Origin: an uncultured Lachnospiraceae bacterium
Lineage (GTDB): Bacteria > Bacillota > Clostridia > Lachnospirales > Lachnospiraceae
Direction: 5' to 3'
Assembly: GCA_910589385.1 (NCBI GenBank)
Contig: CAJUTU010000003.1
Span: 62,001-126,000 of the forward strand
DNA length: 64,000 bases
Shown in pieces: positions 18,096 through 25,740 of this stretch; the first letter of the stretch is position 1; each line of letters opens with the position of its first letter. The notes beneath the pieces were generated by a model, which was not told where the DNA came from, made no database searches, and saw nothing but the letters and a program-made list of their open reading frames with translations. The position numbers were made by a program, and so were the translations under genes.

Positions 18096-19049
18096 ATGAA
18101 AATATTAGTAACGCCGACTTCCTTACAACCCGGGAAAAACGAGTCTGTACTTGGCATCTTACGGACATTTTCCGATGATCTGATCTTTAATACCAGCGGA
18201 AGGCCGCTGACCGAAGACGAGCTGATCCCTCTCTTAAAGGATTGTGACGGATATATTGCAGGCCTGGATTTCGTAACTGAGAAAGTCATTCAATCCTGCA
18301 GCAAACTGAAAGTCATCTCACGTTATGGGGCAGGATATGACCGTGTGGATATTGAAGCTGCAAAGAAAATGGGAATTCCTGTGACCAACACCCCAGGCGT
18401 CAATGCCCAGGCTGTAGGAGAGCTGGCTTTTGCGCTTATTTTGTCGATCGCCCGTAAGATCCCCTATCTGGATACCAAGACCCGCGTCGGAAAATGGGTG
18501 CGCTCTACCGGGATGGAACTGAAAGGAAAGACGCTTGGGATCATTGGGCTTGGCGCAATCGGAAAAGTGGTGGCAACATGCGGACAGGGATTCCATATGA
18601 ATCTCATTGCCTATGATCCCTATATTGACAATGCCTATTGTAAAGAACAGAATATTAAAGCATGCTCCTTTGACGAAGTCATACAGCAGGCGGATGTGAT
18701 TAGCCTGCACCTTCCTCTGAATGAGCAGACACGGCATATCATCGGCAGGAACGCGATTGCAGGAATGAAGCCTGGCGCTATTTTAGTCAATACATCCCGC
18801 GGCGGCATTATTGATGAAGACGCGGCATTTGAGGCACTGCAGTCCGGACGGCTCGGCGGTCTGGGACTGGATGCGTTCGAGACCGAGCCCCCGGAGGATT
18901 CTCCGTTGTTCGGATTGGACAATGTGGTGGTCACGCCTCACACCGGCGCCCACACGAAAGAAGCCACCCTGAATATGGCCAGCTCCGCGGTCAAAAATCT
19001 GATTGATGTTTTATCAAACCGGGAGTGTCCATATATTGTGAATAAATGA
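18096..19049 (+). CDS. D-isomer 2-hydroxyacid dehydrogenase (PGDH-like)
   Basis: A 317-residue NAD-dependent dehydrogenase of the SerA/GyaR group. The dinucleotide motif GLGAIG is at residues 151-156, and the catalytic trio is Arg235 (NTSRGG), Glu264 and His282 (TPHTGAH). It lacks the C-terminal ACT domain of many biosynthetic SerA proteins, so a catabolic role on a 2-hydroxy or 2-keto acid is more likely. It is the last gene of the three-gene unit, 42 bp after the aldolase, and is followed by a strong terminator. Confidence 0.87.
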   Translation: MKILVTPTSLQPGKNESVLGILRTFSDDLIFNTSGRPLTEDELIPLLKDCDGYIAGLDFVTEKVIQSCSKLKVISRYGAGYDRVDIEAAKKMGIPVTNTPGVNAQAVGELAFALILSIARKIPYLDTKTRVGKWVRSTGMELKGKTLGIIGLGAIGKVVATCGQGFHMNLIAYDPYIDNAYCKEQNIKACSFDEVIQQADVISLHLPLNEQTRHIIGRNAIAGMKPGAILVNTSRGGIIDEDAAFEALQSGRLGGLGLDAFETEPPEDSPLFGLDNVVVTPHTGAHTKEATLNMASSAVKNLIDVLSNRECPYIVNK

Positions 19050-19104
19050 AAACCGATCTGATAATGTGGACTATCGCTAATGCTGTTTTTCAGTCCTACT
19101 TCTT

Positions 19105-19150
19105 AAAAAAGGAATCCCCTGTAGTTACTACAGGAGACTCCTTTTTTATT
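19105..19150 (+). terminator. Terminator of the three-gene unit
   Basis: A long stem of AAAAAAGGA-TC-CCTGTAG pairing with CTACAGG-GA-TCCTTTTTT around a TTA loop, ending in TTTTTT. The A-run on the other arm means it could also work on the minus strand. Confidence 0.85.
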
Positions 19151-19159
19151 TTGCTGTCA

Positions 19160-19210
19160 CACAAAAAAGCAGCGTAATATTCTTCACAGATTAAGAAATA
19201 ACGCTGCTTT
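19160..19210 (-). terminator. Terminator of the CobW/DUF1980 gene
   Basis: AAAGCAGCGT (19166-19175) pairs exactly with ACGCTGCTTT (19201-19210), and the stem continues inward through near-complementary TATTCTT and AAGAAATA. On the minus strand it is followed by TTTTTT. It lies about 75 bp after the stop at 19285. Confidence 0.75.
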
Positions 19211-19284
19211 ACATGCTAATATATAAAGAAAATCAATATATAAACCCTCAAAAGAGTTATTTCATAGATGCCATCAGGCTTATA

Positions 19285-20232
19285 CTAATTAAAATACACC
19301 AATTCTTCTATCGGATCTGCCAGCTCCACATTCTCAGCTTCCAGTACCGGACCTGTCCCCCGGTACAGCGCAAGCTTGGAATATCCTATCTTTGCCCGCA
19401 CTTTCACCCATTGCCCGGCTTTAAGCTTGGATGCATACGGACTTTTGCATACATAACCAAGAAAAGACATATCATCCGCACAGCATGTCATAGCCATACG
19501 CCCCGGCAGGAACATTTTTGCTGTAAATGTCCGCGGTTTTAAAACCTTTGCCGTATATTCCACCGTTTTTCCTTTATATCTCTCCGGGTGCTCCATAACA
19601 TCCACATACCAGATACCATAATCCTCAGGACGTATCTCAATTACGGGTGCGTTCATGTCATAGGGAACATCATTTTCAAAGATGTTTTCTACTTCGCCAT
19701 TTTCATCTTCGAAAATGACTTCTGCCTGTGGGCTGACCACTTTCACACTTCTCCGGTAACCTGCCAGCGGTTTAATATCATTACAGCGGTTAAACAGTAC
19801 CAGTTCCGAACCCCTGACCATTTCCACAAACAGCGGCTTCAGATTCGTCAGATACATCTGGAATGTACTGGCATCCACAGTGGTCAGCTTCTGCTCGATC
19901 CCCCATCCCTCGGGAAGGGGCAGATTTTCGAAATCGCTGACTTTCCACATCCCATTGTATTCTACAACAACCCGCTGAGGATGATATTTTTCATCCAGTG
20001 ATTTTAACCAGGCTTCTGTCAGTTCCTCCTGCTTTTTCACCCGCTCTAACGCTATATTATATTTTTCCAGCCCTTGTGAGCCGTATTCTTCTTCCCCTTC
20101 CTCGCAGAGTATCAAAAGTGTGGTCCCTGGAATCTGGAAATAGTCCTGCTCCAGCGTAAACTTCAAAAACTGAGTCTTTCCACTGTCCAAAAAACCTGTC
20201 ATCAGATATACCAATACATCTGGTTCATTCAT
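19285..20232 (-). CDS. CobW-like GTPase fused to DUF1980 domain
   Basis: A 315-residue fusion. The N-terminal part is a diverged G3E/CobW GTPase with Walker A GFLDSGKT (residues 13-20), but the usual metal motif CxCC is absent. The C-terminal part (about residues 205-312) matches DUF1980, seen in YcgQ-type proteins: WYVDVMEHPERYKGK and MTCCADDMSFLGYVC, with a paired cysteine. It lies about 90 bp after the His-rich CobW gene, in the same direction. CobW proteins deliver metals, and YcgQ-type proteins are linked with metal stress, so a role in zinc or cobalt handling is likely. Confidence 0.7.
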   Translation of the reverse strand: MNEPDVLVYLMTGFLDSGKTQFLKFTLEQDYFQIPGTTLLILCEEGEEEYGSQGLEKYNIALERVKKQEELTEAWLKSLDEKYHPQRVVVEYNGMWKVSDFENLPLPEGWGIEQKLTTVDASTFQMYLTNLKPLFVEMVRGSELVLFNRCNDIKPLAGYRRSVKVVSPQAEVIFEDENGEVENIFENDVPYDMNAPVIEIRPEDYGIWYVDVMEHPERYKGKTVEYTAKVLKPRTFTAKMFLPGRMAMTCCADDMSFLGYVCKSPYASKLKAGQWVKVRAKIGYSKLALYRGTGPVLEAENVELADPIEELVYFN

Positions 20233-20324
20233 GCTCTTTCTTTCCTTTCCCGGAAACTGTCCGTAGATGCCAAATATTTTTATGGTCAGTTTCTTAGTGC
20301 AATTTTAGGAACTTCACAAACCTC

Positions 20325-21584
20325 TTATACCCCGAAAAGTTGTGCAAGCTTTTCTTCATTCAGCTTTGAGCCAATGACACAGAGCCGCCCGGTATATTCT
20401 GCGGTTCCGCTTCTGACCTCATGCTCCTCCGGCACCATATCGAAATAGATCCATTCACCGTCTTCTCCCGCAACCATACCTTTTGCACGCAGAATCGTAC
20501 CATAAACCTCATCCGTTTCCAGAGCCTTTAGAATACTGCTGATCTCTTCCTTGGTGTAAGCCTTAACGGTCTCGCGTCCCCAGCTTGTGAATACCTCATC
20601 CGCGTGATGGTGGCCGTGATGATGGTGATGCTCATGGCCTTCCCCGTGATGGTGGTGGCCCTCGTGATCTTCGCCATGATGATGTCCGTGACTTTCATGC
20701 TCGTCCCCGTGATGATGGCCGCGGCACTCATGCTCGTCTCCATGATGGTGGCCGTGGCACTCATGCTCGTCTCCATGATGATGGCCGCGGCACTCATGCT
20801 CGTCTCCATGATGATGGCCGCGGCACTCATGCTCGTCTTCATGATGGTGGCCGTGGCACTCATGCTCGTCTCCATGATGGTGGCTGTGACTTTCATGCTC
20901 GTGACCGCAGCAACAGTCTTCTCCATGTTCATGGATTTCCCCACATTCCGGACACCGCAGCTCAGACAGCAGTTCCTCTTCCAACGATTTGCTGCCTTCC
21001 ATAATTTCCAACAGCTTTTCGCCGGAAAGCTGCGCGATCGATGTCGTAATGATCGGAGACTTCGTATTCAGGCCGCGCAGTATTTTTACACTTTCTTCGA
21101 TTTTCTCCTGCTTCGCCTTATCGGTCCTGCTTAAAATAACTGCGCCTGCATATTCAATCTGATTGCTGAAAAATTCTCCGAAATTCTTGCTGTAGATCCG
21201 GCATTTCGTCACATCTACCATCGTCGTAAAGCTATTCAGCTTTGCATCAATCTGATCCTCTACGTCCCGCACTGCCTTGATCACATCCGACAGTTTTCCC
21301 ACTCCCGACGGCTCGATCAGAATCCTCTCAGGATGGTACGTGTCTACCACTTCCTTTAAGGATTTCCCGAAATCTCCTACCAGAGAACAGCAGATGCATC
21401 CAGAATTCATCTCCCGGATTTCAATGCCGGAATCCTTTAAAAATCCGCCGTCAATCCCAATTTCACCAAATTCATTCTCAATCAGGACAACCTGCTCTCC
21501 AGAAAATGCCTCCTGGAGCATTTTCTTAATAAATGTTGTTTTCCCGGCTCCTAAAAATCCGGAAATAATATCAATCTTTGTCAC
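20325..21584 (-). CDS. CobW/G3E metallochaperone GTPase with His-rich repeat
   Basis: A 419-residue protein with Walker A GFLGAGKTT (9-17), the metal-binding motif GCICC (Cys63, 65, 66), and SRTDKA as the guanine-specificity motif. A domain from about residue 220 is extremely rich in His, Cys, Asp and Glu, then a CobW C-terminal domain follows. A CxxC (CPECGE) and a CCCGHEH lead into the repeats. The frame extends to 21644, but AGGAGG precedes a GTG at 21584 with good spacing, giving MTKIDIISGF, so GTG is called. It is likely a zinc-binding chaperone or store. Confidence 0.87.
   Translation of the reverse strand: MTKIDIISGFLGAGKTTFIKKMLQEAFSGEQVVLIENEFGEIGIDGGFLKDSGIEIREMNSGCICCSLVGDFGKSLKEVVDTYHPERILIEPSGVGKLSDVIKAVRDVEDQIDAKLNSFTTMVDVTKCRIYSKNFGEFFSNQIEYAGAVILSRTDKAKQEKIEESVKILRGLNTKSPIITTSIAQLSGEKLLEIMEGSKSLEEELLSELRCPECGEIHEHGEDCCCGHEHESHSHHHGDEHECHGHHHEDEHECRGHHHGDEHECRGHHHGDEHECHGHHHGDEHECRGHHHGDEHESHGHHHGEDHEGHHHHGEGHEHHHHHGHHHADEVFTSWGRETVKAYTKEEISSILKALETDEVYGTILRAKGMVAGEDGEWIYFDMVPEEHEVRSGTAEYTGRLCVIGSKLNEEKLAQLFGV
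20604..20905 (-). repeat. 33-bp tandem repeats encoding a His-rich segment
   Basis: About seven in-frame 33-bp units encode the 11-residue motif GHHHGDEHECR, with C/S and R/H variants, ending in denser His runs. They lie inside the CobW gene and remain in frame. Copy number is likely to vary between strains by slippage. Confidence 0.85.
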
Positions 21585-21675
21585 AATGACCGCCTCCTGT
21601 TTTTTCCATTTTATTTTACTCTTTTCTTTTGGTTGTGCAAGCATTGATTTTCGACAAATACAATAAAACTTATAA

Positions 21676-21830
21676 ATAATTACAGTTCACGGCCTAACCG
21701 GCCGCGAACTGTAACGCATCCAGCCCATTGAAAAGTCGCCTGACGGCGAGGGGCTGGATGCCCGCAACCACTATTTTACTGGCCGGATGCCTTGCAGCAA
21801 GGTGCAAGGCCCCGTGAACAGTAACTATAA
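21676..21830. repeat. Folded palindromic intergenic element of about 150 bp
   Basis: Three hairpins follow one another: 21680-21694 with 21700-21714 (15-bp arms, one mismatch, TAACC loop); 21716-21726 with 21751-21761 (GCATCCAGCCC/GGGCTGGATGC, enclosing TCGCC-TGAC-GGCGA); and 21789-21795 with 21804-21810 (GCCTTGC/GCAAGGC). The end CCGTGAACAGTAA (21812-21824) also pairs with the start TTACAGTTCACGG with one mismatch, so the element has terminal inverted repeats. It looks like a non-coding MITE- or REP-like unit. It sits between exonuclease III and the CobW gene. Confidence 0.6.
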
Positions 21831-21834
21831 ATGA

Positions 21835-22590
21835 TTACAAATTGAGATCTAATTCAACAGGGCAATGGTCCGACCCATATACTTCGGTCAGAATTTTCGC
21901 ATCCGCCAGCCTGTCCTTCAGGCTTTCCGACACACAAAAGTAATCAATCCGCCATCCCGCATTCTTCTCACGGGCTTTAAAACGGTAGGACCACCAGGAA
22001 TAAATCCCCTCCTGATCCGGGTAAAAATACCGGAATGTATCAATAAATCCGGCGTCCAGAAGTTCTGTGAATTTCTGACGTTCTTCATCTGTAAATCCGG
22101 CATTTTTCCGGTTCGTCTTCGGGTTTTTCAGGTCAATTTCCTTATGCGCCACATTCATATCCCCGGTCACAACCACAGGCTTCTTTTCTTCCAGATGCTT
22201 TAAATAGCCCCGGAAATCCTCTTCCCACTTCATCCGGTAATCCAGACGCTTTAACCCGTCCTGGGCATTGGGCGTATAGACTGTCACAAAATAAAAATCT
22301 TCAAACTCACAGGTGATCACCCTTCCTTCCTGGTCGTGTTCTTCAATCCCGATCCCATATGATACGCTCAAAGGTTCTCGCCTGGTAAATACCGCTGTCC
22401 CCGAATACCCTTTTTTGACCGCATAATTCCAGTATTGATGATATCCTTCCAGTTCCAGTTCAATCTGCCCGGCCTGCAATTTTGTCTCCTGCAGACAAAA
22501 AATATCCGCATCCGCCTTTTGGAAAAAATCCAGGAATCCTTTCTGCATACAGGCACGGATTCCATTTACATTCCATGATATCAGTTTCAT
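21835..22590 (-). CDS. xth: Exodeoxyribonuclease III (AP endonuclease)
   Basis: A 251-residue ExoIII/ExoA enzyme that cuts DNA at abasic sites and removes 3' blocks in base excision repair. The metal-binding Glu35 lies in FCLQETK, TGDMNVAH carries the catalytic Asp-Asn pair, and the C-terminal GSDHCPVE supplies the active-site His. Length is normal. The ribosome site is weak and distant (GGAAGG about 17 nt upstream). It lies upstream of the palindromic element, on the same strand as the CobW gene. Confidence 0.93.
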   Translation of the reverse strand: MKLISWNVNGIRACMQKGFLDFFQKADADIFCLQETKLQAGQIELELEGYHQYWNYAVKKGYSGTAVFTRREPLSVSYGIGIEEHDQEGRVITCEFEDFYFVTVYTPNAQDGLKRLDYRMKWEEDFRGYLKHLEEKKPVVVTGDMNVAHKEIDLKNPKTNRKNAGFTDEERQKFTELLDAGFIDTFRYFYPDQEGIYSWWSYRFKAREKNAGWRIDYFCVSESLKDRLADAKILTEVYGSDHCPVELDLNL

Positions 22591-22637
22591 AAATTTCTGC
22601 TGCCGTCCTTCCGAAATATATAATTTTGTCTTGCATC

Positions 22638-23387
22638 TTATTTTTTATCCAAACAATAGTATACCTCTTTCAGCGCCAATCCGCAAGCAGGCGCCAAAAA
22701 ACCTGCCTGATAGCGCTCTCCTCCCTCTAGAAGAGCCGACGTATCCGCGACAGTCCGTTTCCCGGTTCCGACTTCTAAGAGTGTCCCCGTCAGGATCCGT
22801 ACCATATGATACATAAAGCCATTCCCTGCGTAAAGGATCTTTACTTTATTTCCTTGCTCTGTTATTTGGATGTCGTAGATTGTCCTGATAGCAGACTGTT
22901 CTTCATTGCGGTCCGTAAACGCCGCAAAATCATGCTTTCCGATCAGACATCCCGCCGCTGCCCTCATAGCCTGGATATCCAAATATTCCGGAAAATGAAA
23001 ACAATATTTTCGGGTAAACACATCTGCTTTTTCCCCTGTATCAATCGTATACTCGTACTGTTTCCCACTGGCACTGTAGCGTGCATGAAAACCATTTTTT
23101 ACAAGTTCCACGTCCGTCACCCGGATATCCTCCGGCAGCATCTGGTTCAATTCCTTTAAAAATGCATCTTCCTCTATTTTTCCCGGCAAACGAATACTGG
23201 CCGTCTGGGCTTTGGCATGTACACCTCCATCCGTCCGGCCAGAACCATTTACTTCAACAGAATACCCCTTCAGAAGGTAAATCGTCCGTTCCAGGGTTCC
23301 CTGGATGGTCAGCTCTGTATCTGGCTGTCTCTGCCATCCTTGATAACGGGTTCCATCATAAGCAATCGTCAGTTTATAAGTTCTCAT
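22638..23387 (-). CDS. truA: tRNA pseudouridine(38-40) synthase TruA
   Basis: A 249-residue TruA enzyme that isomerises uridines 38-40 in the tRNA anticodon arm. The catalytic Asp53 lies in GSGRTDGGVHA and the N-terminal AYDGTRYQGWQRQ is diagnostic. The frame opens at 23405, but the ATG at 23387 gives the usual family N-terminus (MRTYKLTIAYDG); its ribosome site is weak. It stands alone between exonuclease III and a helicase gene on the same strand. Confidence 0.93.
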   Translation of the reverse strand: MRTYKLTIAYDGTRYQGWQRQPDTELTIQGTLERTIYLLKGYSVEVNGSGRTDGGVHAKAQTASIRLPGKIEEDAFLKELNQMLPEDIRVTDVELVKNGFHARYSASGKQYEYTIDTGEKADVFTRKYCFHFPEYLDIQAMRAAAGCLIGKHDFAAFTDRNEEQSAIRTIYDIQITEQGNKVKILYAGNGFMYHMVRILTGTLLEVGTGKRTVADTSALLEGGERYQAGFLAPACGLALKEVYYCLDKK

Positions 23388-23504
23388 GTGCTTGCTAACC
23401 ACCATTTTATTACTTGTACTATACGCGCCACATTTCTTTTATCCTCTTTATTGTATAAAAAAATACAAAAAAGGCAAGAGATTTTGAAAAAAACGGTTTA
23501 CAGA

Positions 23505-25703
23505 TTATTTCTCAATCGTCACCTCTCCAAATGCCTTCAAAAACTGTTTCCTTCCATACCCCGCAAACTCCACTTCCACCATCATGTCATTCTCCGACAC
23601 CAGCACGCCTGTCCCATACTTCGGATGTCTTGCATGCCTTACTGTCATACTTTCATCCGCTGCCGTCTCCCTCTCTGCTTTTTCACCCTCTATTTCTTCA
23701 TTTTGTGTTTTTTTCTCCTCAACTTCGCCGCTTTCCGCTTTTTCCTTCTCCCTTTTCTCCCGTATCTGCTTCTGTACTTCCCTGCGCAGCTGCTGTAGAT
23801 TGTTCTTTTTCTGTTCCTCACTGCGAAGTTCCTCCCATTCCAGAAGGTGGGGCGGCAGCATCCGCAGATACCGGCTGTACTCCCCGGATACCCTTGGTTC
23901 CCCCGGATTCGTATAATAGGACAATTCCAATTCATCCTTTGCCCGGGTGATCCCCACGAAAAAAAGCCTGCGTTCCTCTTCCTCCTGCTCAAAGTCCTGG
24001 CTGTGAAGCGGAATCAGCCCCTGGTTCATCCCGATCAGAAATACGGTCCTAAATTCCAAACCTTTGGAGGCATGCAGCGTCATCAGCTTCACAGTATCCC
24101 CGGAAACGCCGCCTTTGCTTTCTCTTCCATCCACACCTGATTCTCCGTCACCGTTTAGCACATTAACTCCGTACAGCGCCGATTGATTGACAAATTCCCT
24201 GGTTCCGTCAATCAGGCTGGCTCCCTTTTCTCTGCAGTACTTACAGATTCTTTCCAAAGACGCAAGCACAAGCCGTTTTGTTTCCGGATAATCCGAGGAA
24301 GTCGGATGAAGCGCCTCTTTCAGCCCGAAGTAAATAAAAACTTCTTCCGCCTCTGGCACATCTGTCCTTTTCCATTTTTCCTGTTCCGAAAACTCTTTCA
24401 TTTTCTGATAAAGGAAATGGCTTTCTCTCTTTTGTTCCAGAACAATTTGTTTCGCTTTTGCCCTGGAACACTTCTCTCCATACTGTGAATCAGCCAGTAC
24501 TTCAATCCCAATCTGTTCATCCGCCGGATTCACAGAAAACCGCAGTACTTTGACCAGCCAGTCCAGCGCCGGGATGTCCTTGATCGTTTTCCGTATCGAA
24601 ACTTCATAAGGGATCTGCTGCCTGCCAAACACATTTTCCAGAATCTCCGACTGCTTCTGGAGGCGGTAAAATACGGCAATCTCACTATATGCCCTGCCTT
24701 GTTCATGCAACGCCTGAATCCGCCCTGCCAGATATTCCGCCTCTTGAAACGGATCATAATGATTCTTTACAGCAATTTTACTCCCCGTTTCCCGGCTGCT
24801 CTGGATTCCTGTGCCGGTCTGCAAAAATCGGTTTGCCGCCTCCAGAATAGAAGCACTGGAACGGTAGTTGACCGGGAGGGACAGCTCCATTGCTTTAAAG
24901 CGGTGCTTCAGAAGATAAAACATATTCTCCCCCGTTCCGCGCCAGCTATAGATCACCTGGTTCGGATCCCCAACCGCAAACAGCTTCGTATCCTTTCCTT
25001 TCAAGGCCTCCAGAAATTCTATCTGCAAAGCATCACTGTCCTGGACCTCATCCACAATGATCCATTTTGGATGCCATATCTCTTCCTGTTTTTTATCCAA
25101 AAGCAGCAGTTTTGTACTCACTCGGAGCAGATCTGAAAAGGACATTTTATTCTGGTGTTTCTTTTCCGTTTCCAGCAGCGGAAACAAACGAAACAGATCA
25201 TCTTTGTATCTGCTGCACTCTTTTCCCTGCAAATATCCTGAATACTCCTGTTCCAAACGCTTTTTGAGGCGGTTCTTGTACTTCACCTTCAACTTCTGTG
25301 CGGCGATCAGCTCCAGGGCCAGGTCTGTCTCTTCGTCCGGGCTGATCACCGTAAATTCCGGATTCCACCCCATCTGTTCCACAGGAAGTTTCCTTTTCAG
25401 CATCGAAAGCGCCACGCTGTGAAATGTGCCGAACCCCTGTACTTGTTCTCCTGACAGATCCGGTTCTTTTTTTCTCAGCCTTCCCACAATCTCGTCTGCC
25501 GCCTTATTTGTAAAGGTAAGGACCGCCATTTCTTCCAGTGGGACTGCCATTTCATAATGCTGGTATAAGATTTTGGCGATCAATACCGTAGTCTTCCCAC
25601 TTCCTACGTTGGCATTCACCACGCAAGCCGGAGACTCGTCCAGCACCGCATCCATCTGGTACTGATTTAAATGTTTCCATTCTTCGTTAAAATCCGTTTT
25701 CAT
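23505..25703 (-). CDS. UvrD/PcrA-like superfamily 1 DNA helicase
   Basis: A 732-residue ATP-dependent helicase. Motifs in order: Walker A NANVGSGKTT (about 29-38), motif Ia TFTNKAADEI, motif II VDEVQDSD, motif III GDPNQVIYSWRG, motif V TLHASKGLEF and motif VI GITRAKDE. The C-terminus holds a charged, probably coiled segment and then a PcrA-type module HPKYGTGVL near residue 695, the region by which PcrA contacts RNA polymerase. Motif II reads DEVQD instead of the commoner DEYQD. It starts 37 bp after the MrfA-like helicase gene and is probably co-transcribed with it. Start site has only a weak ribosome site. Confidence 0.9.
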   Translation of the reverse strand: MKTDFNEEWKHLNQYQMDAVLDESPACVVNANVGSGKTTVLIAKILYQHYEMAVPLEEMAVLTFTNKAADEIVGRLRKKEPDLSGEQVQGFGTFHSVALSMLKRKLPVEQMGWNPEFTVISPDEETDLALELIAAQKLKVKYKNRLKKRLEQEYSGYLQGKECSRYKDDLFRLFPLLETEKKHQNKMSFSDLLRVSTKLLLLDKKQEEIWHPKWIIVDEVQDSDALQIEFLEALKGKDTKLFAVGDPNQVIYSWRGTGENMFYLLKHRFKAMELSLPVNYRSSASILEAANRFLQTGTGIQSSRETGSKIAVKNHYDPFQEAEYLAGRIQALHEQGRAYSEIAVFYRLQKQSEILENVFGRQQIPYEVSIRKTIKDIPALDWLVKVLRFSVNPADEQIGIEVLADSQYGEKCSRAKAKQIVLEQKRESHFLYQKMKEFSEQEKWKRTDVPEAEEVFIYFGLKEALHPTSSDYPETKRLVLASLERICKYCREKGASLIDGTREFVNQSALYGVNVLNGDGESGVDGRESKGGVSGDTVKLMTLHASKGLEFRTVFLIGMNQGLIPLHSQDFEQEEEERRLFFVGITRAKDELELSYYTNPGEPRVSGEYSRYLRMLPPHLLEWEELRSEEQKKNNLQQLRREVQKQIREKREKEKAESGEVEEKKTQNEEIEGEKAERETAADESMTVRHARHPKYGTGVLVSENDMMVEVEFAGYGRKQFLKAFGEVTIEK

Positions 25704-25740
25704 ATTTTCCCGATTCTTTCTGTATTTTCTGCATAAACCA

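Noticed and set aside
20604..20905. Tandem 33-bp repeats as a CRISPR array
   Set aside because: Units are directly adjacent without unique spacers and keep the protein frame.
20604..21134. A plus-strand frame rich in Met, Val and Ala opposite the CobW gene
   Set aside because: It is the antisense shadow of the His-rich repeats; the minus-strand CobW reading has clear motifs.
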